Assembly: GCA_030729445.1 (NCBI GenBank)
Contig: JANQXJ010000089.1
Span: 1 to 29,869 of the forward strand
Direction: 5' to 3'
Source: Limnohabitans sp.
Lineage (GTDB): Bacteria; Pseudomonadota; Gammaproteobacteria; Burkholderiales; Burkholderiaceae_C
Length of the DNA: 29,869 nt
Below the pieces are notes generated by a model. That model searched no databases and had not been told where the DNA came from. It saw only the letters and a list, made by a program, of their open reading frames with translations. Below, piece by piece: positions 15,847-23,600 of this stretch (position 1 is the stretch's first letter; the number at the start of each line of letters is the position of its first letter). The position numbers and the translations under genes are program-made.

Positions 15847-16773
15847 ATGAAACGATTCGATGCTTGGATGACGCCAACCCGCATGCTGTGGGCTTCGGTG
15901 GTGGTGGCCTTGGTCACCATTGCCCTGAAGACCGGGGCTTGGTGGTTGACCGATTCGGTCGGTTTGCTATCGGACGCGATGGAGTCGCTGGTCAACCTGG
16001 CCAGCGCGGTCTTCGGTTTGATGATGGTGACGATTGCGGCACGCCCCGCCGACGACGACCATCCCTACGGCCACCACAAGGCCGAGTATTTTTCTTCTGG
16101 TTTTGAAGGCATCCTGATCTTGGTGGCCGCGCTGGGCATCATTTGGGTGGCGGCTCATCGCTTGTTCGATCCGCAGCCGATAGAGCAGGTTGGTTGGGGC
16201 TTGGCCTTGTCGGTGGGCAGCTCGGCGCTGAACGGTTTTCTGGCTTGGCTCATGTTTCGCGCTGCCCGGCAGCACCGCTCACTGGCGCTCGAAGCCGATG
16301 CCCGGCACTTGGTGACCGACGTTTGGACATCGGCAGGCGTGGTGGTGGGCATTGCCTTGGTCAGTGTCACGGGTTGGTTGTGGCTGGATGCCGTGGTCGC
16401 CATCGGCGTGGCCCTGAATATTCTGAAAGAAGGCTGGAGCTTGGTTTGGCGCTCTTCGCAGGGCCTGATGGACGAGGCGCTGGAGCCTGAAGTGCTGGCC
16501 GATGTGCAGCGGGTGCTCGATGGCTTTGCCCACCAGCGCGGCGAGACCGAGATCATCCGTTTTGACCACTTGAACACCCGCCAAGCAGGGCAACGCCGTT
16601 TTGTGGACGTGCACATGCACATGCCCGCCAGCTGGACGTTGGGCCGGGCCGCTGCCTTGCGTGCCAGTGTGGAGCAGGCGCTGATGAGCGAGGTGCCCGG
16701 CTTGCGGGCCACCATCCAGCTTTTGCCCAGCGATGTGGAAGCGCACTTTGACGATGCGAGGGACTTGAAATGA
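15847..16773 (+). CDS. Cation diffusion facilitator (CDF) metal transporter
   Basis: A 308-residue inner-membrane metal/proton antiporter, probably exporting divalent cations such as Zn or Fe. About six membrane helices are visible, with the CDF signature SVGLLSDAMESLVNLAS, the cytoplasmic DDDHPYGHHKAEYFSSGFEG and the HxxxD metal site HLVTDVWTS in helix 5. The C-terminal cytoplasmic domain includes RFDHLNTRQAGQRRFVDVHM, which usually binds regulatory metal and dimerises the protein. The ATG at 15847 is the first after the tyrS stop that fits family starts. Its stop overlaps the dtd start (ATGA). The metal cannot be read from the motifs. Confidence 0.92.
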   Translation: MKRFDAWMTPTRMLWASVVVALVTIALKTGAWWLTDSVGLLSDAMESLVNLASAVFGLMMVTIAARPADDDHPYGHHKAEYFSSGFEGILILVAALGIIWVAAHRLFDPQPIEQVGWGLALSVGSSALNGFLAWLMFRAARQHRSLALEADARHLVTDVWTSAGVVVGIALVSVTGWLWLDAVVAIGVALNILKEGWSLVWRSSQGLMDEALEPEVLADVQRVLDGFAHQRGETEIIRFDHLNTRQAGQRRFVDVHMHMPASWTLGRAAALRASVEQALMSEVPGLRATIQLLPSDVEAHFDDARDLK

Positions 16774-17213
16774 TCGCGGTGTTGCAAAGAGTCAGTGAAG
16801 CCAGCGTGCGAGTGGATGGGGCGGTGATTGGCCAGATTGACGCGGGCTTGCTGGTGCTGCTGTGCGCCGAAAAAGGTGACACCGAAGCGGTGGCCGACAA
16901 GATGCTGGCCAAGATGCTCAAGCTGCGCATCTTCAGCGACGAGGCGGGCAAGATGAACCGGAGTGTGCAGGACGTGGGTGGTGGTTTGCTGGTGGTCAGC
17001 CAGTTCACATTGGCCGCCGATGTCGCAGGGGGCAACCGCCCGAGCTTCACACAGGCAGCGGCGCCCGAAGACGGTCGGCGCTTGTATGAGCACTTTGTGG
17101 CGCAGGCCCGAGCCGCGCACCCGCTCGTGCAGACGGGTCAGTTTGCGGCCGACATGAAGGTGTCGCTGGTCAATGACGGGCCCATCACCATCCCGATGCG
17201 CATGGGTGCTTGA
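16770..17213 (+). CDS. dtd: D-aminoacyl-tRNA deacylase
   Basis: A 147-residue proofreading enzyme that removes D-amino acids (and glycine mischarged on tRNA-Ala) from tRNA. The opening MIAVLQRVSEASVRVDG, SQFTLAAD (77-84) and the Gly-Pro motif in NDGPIT (135-140) form the family active-site features. The start overlaps the CDF stop by four bases. A tRNA-quality enzyme near tyrS is plausible, since D-Tyr-tRNA is the classical substrate, though the intervening CDF gene makes this only suggestive. Confidence 0.97.
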   Translation: MIAVLQRVSEASVRVDGAVIGQIDAGLLVLLCAEKGDTEAVADKMLAKMLKLRIFSDEAGKMNRSVQDVGGGLLVVSQFTLAADVAGGNRPSFTQAAAPEDGRRLYEHFVAQARAAHPLVQTGQFAADMKVSLVNDGPITIPMRMGA

Positions 17214-17289
17214 GCATTAGAAGTCGGTGTGGGTGCGACCAACTTAACGGTGGCCTTGAGCGCAAAGGCCATTCCCGATCCCCGCCACC

Positions 17290-17295
17290 GATAAT
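17290..17295 (+). promoter_or_regulatory. Possible -10 box of a leaderless dbpA transcript
   Basis: GATAAT ends 6 bases before the dbpA ATG at 17302, with no ribosome site between them and no clear -35 element. Transcription would start at the A of the start codon. Confidence 0.4.
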
Positions 17296-17301
17296 CGGTG
17301 C

Positions 17302-18711
<1,410 letters not shown>

Positions 18712-18762
18712 GGTCTTTGCCTTTTGTCTGTTGATTTGGCCTTGTGTGCCTTTCGCTTGGGC

Positions 18763-18838
18763 GGTGTGTGAGGGGATGCGGCGGGTTCCTCATAACGGGG
18801 TACCGTAAATCGTCACCCGCCGCATCCCCTCACACACC
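18763..18838. repeat. Long perfect hairpin 1 (24-bp stem, 28-nt loop)
   Basis: Arms 18763-18786 and 18815-18838 are perfectly complementary over 24 bp, beginning GGTGTGTGAGGGG and ending CGGGT at the loop. The loop, 18787-18814, begins TCCTCATAACGGGG and ends CCGTAAATCGTC. There is no T run on either side, so it does not look like an intrinsic terminator. The loop is the exact reverse complement of the loop of hairpin 2. Confidence 0.95.
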
Positions 18839-18951
18839 TGGGTGGTCTGTTTGGCGAAAGACGCGCTGTCAACGAGCGGTATTCGGTTCCAGGCCACGAC
18901 TGCCTGGTGCGACCTAACGTGAACAGTCAGCGGGTTTGAAAACCGCACCAC
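18839..18951. other. 113-nt spacer between the twin hairpins, itself foldable
   Basis: TGGTGCG (18905-18911) pairs with CGCACCA (18944-18950). Alternatively CCAGGC (18889-18894) pairs with GCCTGG (18902-18907). The two options share bases 18905-18907 and exclude each other. Inside the first, GCGGGTT and AACCGC close around TGAA (18930-18946). No open reading frame or tRNA-like fold is seen. It may be a structured RNA or only a linker. Confidence 0.4.
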
Positions 18952-19029
18952 GGCCTTGAATGGGGTGGGGCCGGGTGACGATTTACGGTACCCCGTTATG
19001 AGGAACCCGGCCCCACCCCATTCAAGGCC
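18952..19029. repeat. Long perfect hairpin 2 (25-bp stem, 28-nt loop), inverted core
   Basis: Arms 18952-18976 and 19005-19029 pair perfectly over 25 bp (GGCCTTGAATGGGG at the outer end, CGGGT at the loop). The loop 18977-19004 begins GACGATTTACGG and ends CCCCGTTATGAGGA, the exact reverse complement of the hairpin 1 loop. The outer 20 bp of the stem differ from those of hairpin 1, although GGGG sits at the same distance from the loop in both. Confidence 0.95.
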
Positions 19030-19080
19030 TCTCAGCGCAAGCTTTAGGGAACTTTCCCGAAAAACATGGAGCCAGAGAAC

Positions 19081-19536
19081 TTAAACGTAGGGGTTCTTCA
19101 ACCCCAACCCCGCCAAAATGGCCACCTCATAAGCCTCCATCTCCTCGGCATCGGCAGTACTGGTCTCGTGGTCCCAGCCCTGCGCATGCAAGGTGCCGTG
19201 CACCAGCAAATGCGCGTAGTGCGCTGCCAGCGTCTTGCCTTGCTCCTTGGCCTCACGCGCCACCACTGGGGCGCACAACACCAGATCGGCCATCACCACA
19301 GGTTCCTGCTCGTAATCAAAGGTCAGCACATTGGTGGCGTAGTCTTTTTTGCGGTAACTCTGGTTCAACGCACGGCCTTCTTCTTCGCCCACGATGCGCA
19401 CCGTGATTTCGGCGTCGTCTGCCAGCGCGTGGCGAATGGCGCGGGTGACCGCGTGGCGGGGCAGGGCGGCGCGGTGGCGGGCTGCATAGGGAATGTCGCC
19501 AAATTGCAGGGACAGCTGGAGTTGTTTCAGGGCCAT
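19081..19536 (-). CDS. ybeY: Endoribonuclease / rRNA maturation factor YbeY
   Basis: A 151-residue metal-dependent RNase involved in 16S rRNA 3'-end maturation and 70S quality control. The Zn site is complete: His113, His117 and His123 in HGTLHAQGWDH. Other marks are LNQSYRKKDYATNVLTFDY and MADLVLC. The ATG at 19536 (MALKQL) gives the usual length; an in-frame TTG at 19557 is the alternative and neither has a strong ribosome site. It lies 38 bases after the phoH stop, the usual phoH(ybeZ)-ybeY pairing. Confidence 0.95.
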   Translation of the reverse strand: MALKQLQLSLQFGDIPYAARHRAALPRHAVTRAIRHALADDAEITVRIVGEEEGRALNQSYRKKDYATNVLTFDYEQEPVVMADLVLCAPVVAREAKEQGKTLAAHYAHLLVHGTLHAQGWDHETSTADAEEMEAYEVAILAGLGLKNPYV

Positions 19537-19574
19537 GGGGTTCTGTTGGAAATTCAATCGTCGGTAGGCAAAGG

Positions 19575-20534
19575 CTAGCGGCGGGTTGTGACACCTGCCC
19601 GCATGGCGGCGCTGCCTTGCGCGTCGTAGGCATCCACAATGCGGGCCACCAGCGGGTGGCGCACCACGTCGGCACTCGAAAAGCGTGTGAAAGCAATGCC
19701 CTTGACGCGCTTCAAGACCCGCTCGGCATCGATCAGGCCGGAGAGCTGGCCTTTGGGCAAGTCAATCTGGCTCACATCGCCCGTGACCACGGCTTTGGCG
19801 CCAAAGCCGATGCGGGTCAAAAACATCTTCATCTGTTCGGTGCTGGTGTTTTTCGCTTCGTCCAGGATCACGAAGGCGTTGTTCAGCGTGCGCCCGCGCA
19901 TGAAGGCCAGAGGCGCGATCTCGATGGCGTTACGCTCAAAGGCCTTTTGCACCTTGTCATAACCCATCAGGTCGTACAGCGCGTCGTACAGCGGGCGCAA
20001 ATACGGGTCCACCTTTTGCGACAAGTCGCCTGGCAAAAAGCCCAGACGCTCGCCCGCTTCCACCGCCGGCCGCGTGAGCACAATGCGCTGCACGCTGGCG
20101 CGTTCCAGCGCGTCCACAGCGCAAGCCACGGCCAGGTAGGTTTTGCCCGTCCCGGCCGGGCCGATGCCGAAAGTGATGTCGTGTGTGGCGATGCTCTCCA
20201 GATACGCCGCCTGCACCGGGGTGCGGGCCTTCAGGTCGGCGCGGCGGGTTTGCAAGGCGGGCAGGTCGGCTTCTTCCCCCCCGCTGTCGCCCACCAACAT
20301 GAGTTGCACCATGTCGGGCGCAATCGGGCGGTCAGCGCGTTCGTAGATCGCCTGCAAAATCTCCATCGCCCGCAGCGCCACGGCCTTCGGGCCATCCACC
20401 TTGAACTGCTCGTGTCGGTGCGCAATGCTCACTTGTAAACCGGCTTCGATGGTGCGCAGGTGCGCATCCATGGGGCCGCACAGGTGCGACAGTCGGGTGT
20501 TGTTGTGCGGCGTGAAGGTGTGTCTGACGATCAA
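19575..20534 (-). CDS. phoH: PhoH-like ATPase (YbeZ)
   Basis: A 319-residue ATP-binding protein with a helicase-like core. Walker A is GPAGTGKT (in ITFGIGPAGTGKTYLAV), Walker B is FVILDEAKN, and TGDVSQIDLPKGQLSGL follows. The chosen start is TTG at 20534 (MIVRHTFTPHNNTRLSHLCG), because relatives begin at this point and AGGA lies 8 bases upstream; the longer frame would cross the ruvA promoter region. PhoH/YbeZ partners YbeY in rRNA processing, which the operon supports. It is divergent from ruvA with 94 bases between starts. Confidence 0.9.
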   Translation of the reverse strand: MIVRHTFTPHNNTRLSHLCGPMDAHLRTIEAGLQVSIAHRHEQFKVDGPKAVALRAMEILQAIYERADRPIAPDMVQLMLVGDSGGEEADLPALQTRRADLKARTPVQAAYLESIATHDITFGIGPAGTGKTYLAVACAVDALERASVQRIVLTRPAVEAGERLGFLPGDLSQKVDPYLRPLYDALYDLMGYDKVQKAFERNAIEIAPLAFMRGRTLNNAFVILDEAKNTSTEQMKMFLTRIGFGAKAVVTGDVSQIDLPKGQLSGLIDAERVLKRVKGIAFTRFSSADVVRHPLVARIVDAYDAQGSAAMRAGVTTRR

Positions 20535-20628
20535 GTGGATAATCCTGTTCGTTGTGGTTTCGACCGGTTTAGGCTGGTCGTTGAGCCCTGATTTTCCTCC
20601 ATACCGTGCAACCCAAGGGTCCTCCTCC

Positions 20629-21204
20629 ATGATTGGCAAACTCACCGGCATCCTGAGCGACAAAAACCCACCCGAAGTGGTGGTGGACTGCCATGGCGTA
20701 GGCTACGAGGTGAATGTGCCCATGAGCACGTTTTACAACCTGCCGGCCACGGGTGAAAAAGTCACCTTGGTCACGCACTTTGTGGTGCGCGAAGACGCGC
20801 AAATCCTCTACGGCTTTGCCTCCTTGAGCGAACGCGAAGCCTTTCGCCAGCTGATCAAAATTTCCGGCGTCGGCCCCCGCACGGCCCTGAGCGTGCTGTC
20901 GGGCATGAGCGTGACCGACCTGGCGCATGCCATCACCACGCAAGAAGTCGGCCGACTGGTCAAGGTGCCTGGCATTGGCAAAAAAACCGCTGAGAGATTG
21001 CTGCTGGAACTCAAAGGCAAACTGGGCGGTGACCTGGGCGGCTTGTTTGCCGTGAACACTCCCGACGCGCAAAGCGACATCCAGCAAGCCTTGCTAGCGC
21101 TGGGCTACAGCGATAAAGAAGCCGCTGCCGCGCTCAAGAGCTTGCCTGCTGATGTGGGCGTAAGCGAAGGCATCAAGCTGGCGCTCAAGGCCCTGAACAA
21201 ATAA
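20629..21204 (+). CDS. ruvA: Holliday junction helicase subunit RuvA
   Basis: A 191-residue protein whose tetramer holds four-way DNA junctions for RuvB. The N-terminal OB-fold begins MIGKLTGILSDKNPPEVVVD. Two helix-hairpin-helix motifs follow (LIKISGVGPRTALSVLSGM and LVKVPGIGKKTAERLLLELK). The C-terminal domain III that contacts RuvB is DIQQALLALGYSDKEAAAAL. The start at 20629 is the only one fitting the family; AAGGG ten bases upstream is a modest ribosome site. ruvB follows after 14 bases. Confidence 0.98.
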   Translation: MIGKLTGILSDKNPPEVVVDCHGVGYEVNVPMSTFYNLPATGEKVTLVTHFVVREDAQILYGFASLSEREAFRQLIKISGVGPRTALSVLSGMSVTDLAHAITTQEVGRLVKVPGIGKKTAERLLLELKGKLGGDLGGLFAVNTPDAQSDIQQALLALGYSDKEAAAALKSLPADVGVSEGIKLALKALNK

Positions 21205-21218
21205 AGACGCACTGAGCC

Positions 21219-22271
21219 ATGAGCATCCGCACCGACGACTTTGCGCCGCAGCCCGAACCCCGGGTCATCTCTGCAGCCCCCGTGTCCCATCAAGAAGAGG
21301 CCATTGAACGCGCCCTGCGCCCCAAGCTGCTGGACGAATACGTTGGGCAGGTGAAGGTTCGCGAGCAACTGGAGATTTTCATCAGCGCAGCCAAGATGCG
21401 CGAGGAGCCGCTGGACCATGTGCTGCTGTTTGGCCCGCCGGGCTTGGGCAAGACCACGCTCAGTCACATCATCGCGGCCGAGCTGGGTGTGAACCTGCGT
21501 CAGACCAGTGGCCCGGTGCTGGAAAAACCCAAGGACCTGGCAGCGCTCTTGACCAACTTGGAGCGCAACGATGTGCTTTTTATTGACGAAATCCACCGCC
21601 TCTCGCCCGTGGTCGAAGAGATTTTGTACCCCGCGCTGGAGGACTACCAGATCGACATCATGATCGGCGAAGGCCCGGCGGCGCGGTCCATCAAGCTGGA
21701 CCTGCAGCCGTTCACCCTGGTGGGGGCGACCACGCGAGCCGGCATGCTCACCAACCCTTTGCGTGACCGCTTTGGCATCGTGTCTCGCCTGGAGTTTTAC
21801 ACGCCAGAAGAACTCTCGCGCATCGTCACGCGCAGCAGCGGTCTGCTCAAGGCGCCGATTGATGCGGAGGGATCGTTTGAGATCGCCCGCCGCTCGCGTG
21901 GCACACCCCGCATCGCCAACCGCTTGCTGCGGCGTGTGCGCGACTTTGCCGACGTCAAGGGCGATGGCACCATCCACAAAGGCATCGCCCAGCAAGCCTT
22001 GACCATGCTCGATGTCGACCCGGAAGGTTTTGATTTGATGGACCGCAAACTCCTCGAAGCGGTGATCCACCGCTTTGACGGTGGCCCGGTCGGCTTGGAC
22101 AACATTGCCGCCAGCATCGGTGAGGAGCGCGACACCATTGAAGACGTGATCGAGCCGTACCTGATTCAGCAAGGGTTTTTGCAGCGCACGCCCCGCGGGC
22201 GCATGGCCACGCTGGCGGCGTTCAGGCACCTGGGTGTGACACCGCCCAAATCTTTTGGAGACAGACTCTGA
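21219..22271 (+). CDS. ruvB: Holliday junction branch-migration ATPase RuvB
   Basis: A 350-residue AAA+ motor that drives branch migration with RuvA. Walker A is GPPGLGKTT (72-80), Walker B is VLFIDEIHRL, sensor 1 is in TLVGATTRAGML, and the arginine-finger region is NPLRDRFGI. The C-terminal winged-helix domain includes DRKLLEAVIHRFDGGPVGLD and ends in TPRGRMATLAAFRHLG. Length and start are standard. ruvC is not in the window. Confidence 0.99.
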   Translation: MSIRTDDFAPQPEPRVISAAPVSHQEEAIERALRPKLLDEYVGQVKVREQLEIFISAAKMREEPLDHVLLFGPPGLGKTTLSHIIAAELGVNLRQTSGPVLEKPKDLAALLTNLERNDVLFIDEIHRLSPVVEEILYPALEDYQIDIMIGEGPAARSIKLDLQPFTLVGATTRAGMLTNPLRDRFGIVSRLEFYTPEELSRIVTRSSGLLKAPIDAEGSFEIARRSRGTPRIANRLLRRVRDFADVKGDGTIHKGIAQQALTMLDVDPEGFDLMDRKLLEAVIHRFDGGPVGLDNIAASIGEERDTIEDVIEPYLIQQGFLQRTPRGRMATLAAFRHLGVTPPKSFGDRL

Positions 22272-22340
22272 CGTGGTTTTCGCCTTCGGTTCGCTGGCGG
22301 CGATGAACTGGCCTGAGGGCTGGGGGCTAGGGGCTGAACG

Positions 22341-22346
22341 GATAAT
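22341..22346 (+). promoter_or_regulatory. Possible -10 box of a leaderless hypT-like transcript
   Basis: GATAAT ends 6 bases before the ATG at 22353 and no ribosome site is present between. A -35 element is not evident. Confidence 0.4.
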
Positions 22347-22352
22347 GCGCAG

Positions 22353-23297
22353 ATGGAAACCAAATGGCTTGAAGATTTTGTGAGTTTGGCCGAAACGCGC
22401 AGTTTCAGCCGCTCTGCGCAACTGCGGCACGTCACGCAACCGGCGTTTTCCCGGCGGATTCAGTCGCTGGAGGCCTGGGCTGGTGCCGATCTGGTCGATC
22501 GCAGTTCCTACCCGACTCGGCTCACCCCTGCGGGCGAGACTTTGTACGCCCAGGCGCTGGAGATGCTGCAGTCGCTGCAAAACACCCGGGCCATGCTGCG
22601 TGGCCACAATGCGGCGGGCCAGGACATCATTCAGTTTGCCGTGCCACACACCTTGGCATTCACGTTTTTCCCGCCTTGGGTGGCCAGCTTGCGCGAGACC
22701 TTTGGGCCCATGAAAAGTCGACTCATGGCACTGAACGTTCACGATGCAGCCATGCGCTTGGTGGAAGGGGGGTGCGACGTATTGATCGCGTACCACCACC
22801 CCTCGCAGCCCCTGCAAATTGACCCTGAGCGTTACGACATGGTGGTGCTGGGGCATGAGGTGATTGCACCCTGTGTTCAAAGCACGCCCGATGGGCGGGG
22901 GCTGTTCAGCTTGCCTGGTCATGCCACACGGCCACTGCCTTATCTGGGCTACGCCCCCGGGGCTTATTTGGGCGGCGTGACCGATTGGATCTTGAAGCAG
23001 GCGGGTGTGCCGGTGCATTTGGAGCGGGTTTACGAGACCGACATGGCCGAGGGTTTGAAAGTGATGGCCTTGGAAGGTCATGGCATTGCTTTTTTGCCAC
23101 GCAGCGCGGTCAAAAAAGAAATCCAGGCCGGAACTTTGGTTGAAGTGGCCTTGCCCGATGGGCAGACCCTGGCGCTGAGCATGGAGGTGCGGGCTTACCG
23201 CGAAAAATCAGGGGCCAAACCTGGTTTCAACAGCTCAGCGCAACAACTGTGGCTGCATCTGACCCAGAGCACTTCTGCGGTGCATTCCTCTCGTTGA
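22353..23297 (+). CDS. LysR-family regulator, HypT-like
   Basis: A 314-residue transcription factor. The N-terminal winged helix is METKWLEDFVSLAETRSFSR followed by SAQLRHVTQPAFSRRIQSLE. This tracks E. coli HypT/YjiE (ETKWLYDFLTLEKCRNFSQA, SQPAFSRRIRALE) more closely than other LysR proteins I know. The C-terminal effector-binding domain includes LYAQALEMLQ, VLIAYHHPSQPL and VMALEGHGIAFLPRSAV. HypT responds to hypochlorite through methionine oxidation; whether this protein does is unknown. It lies upstream of, and in the same direction as, the amino-acid transporter, separated by 303 bases, so regulating that operon is an alternative role. Confidence 0.85.
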   Translation: METKWLEDFVSLAETRSFSRSAQLRHVTQPAFSRRIQSLEAWAGADLVDRSSYPTRLTPAGETLYAQALEMLQSLQNTRAMLRGHNAAGQDIIQFAVPHTLAFTFFPPWVASLRETFGPMKSRLMALNVHDAAMRLVEGGCDVLIAYHHPSQPLQIDPERYDMVVLGHEVIAPCVQSTPDGRGLFSLPGHATRPLPYLGYAPGAYLGGVTDWILKQAGVPVHLERVYETDMAEGLKVMALEGHGIAFLPRSAVKKEIQAGTLVEVALPDGQTLALSMEVRAYREKSGAKPGFNSSAQQLWLHLTQSTSAVHSSR

Positions 23298-23600
23298 TGC
23301 GTGGCTCCACTGAATTTGTCTGTGCAGGTATTGCCTTATGCTGATTTTGCATGGATTTTTGGGGTGCCCCCTGATGACGGCTGACTACAAACTGACTATA
23401 TTCGTGATCCACAGTGGATCAGGCACAGTTTGTGCTGATTGCTTGCACGCTTTTGTTGGCGTGCACCAAGCTGGTGTTCTATCTGATTCAGTTGTTCGAT
23501 CCCAGTCCTAGGGAAGCTCCTAGGCGTTTGACGGTTGGATTTGGCATTTAATCTGTGGGTGGCAATTTGCTACTCATCATTTCACAAGAGGATTCAAACT
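23298..23600. promoter_or_regulatory. Intergenic region upstream of aapJ with three palindromes
   Basis: This gene-free stretch contains TGATCCAC-A-GTGGATCA (23405-23421), a near-perfect 17-bp operator-like palindrome. TGCACGC/GCGTGCA (23444-23450, 23459-23465) forms a hairpin with an 8-nt loop. Two CCTAGG copies (23507-23512, 23519-23524) flank GAAGCT. TTGACG (23528-23533) and TAATCT (23549-23554) are a weak promoter pair with a short 15-base spacer. The arrangement suggests a regulated promoter for the transporter operon. AGAGGA just before aapJ is a good ribosome site. Confidence 0.55.

Larger units (their letters stand above)
18712..19080. other. Gene-free convergent intergenic region holding the twin hairpins
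   Basis: This stretch of 369 bases between the dbpA and ybeY stops has no credible coding frame. Bases 18712-18762 are T-rich without visible structure. The paired hairpins occupy 18763-19029. Bases 19030-19080 contain only a small GGGAA/TTCCC palindrome at about 19047-19058. Neither gene has a standard hairpin-plus-T-run terminator here. Confidence 0.8.

Noticed and set aside
18839..18951. A tRNA or tRNA-like gene in the spacer
   Set aside because: The GGTTC string at 18885-18889 is not in a proper T-arm, and no acceptor stem or anticodon arm can be built.
18787..19004. Twin hairpins as integron attC sites or a dif-type site
   Set aside because: The loops contain CATAAC/GTTATG but not the RYYYAAC/GTTRRRY pair at the required positions. 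No integrase or cassette gene is near, and the core does not resemble the dif sequence I know.
18763..19029. Twin hairpins as a bidirectional intrinsic terminator
   Set aside because: Neither hairpin is followed by a T run on either strand, and 28-nt loops are far larger than in intrinsic terminators. Some transcription blocking is still possible.
20401..20628. Extended N-terminus of RuvA
   Set aside because: RuvA proteins start MIGKLTG; the upstream codons overlap the phoH start region and are unrelated.
21105..23081. A 658-codon open frame antisense to ruvB and the LysR gene
   Set aside because: It overlaps two clear genes on the plus strand and shows no recognisable domain; it is a GC-driven shadow.
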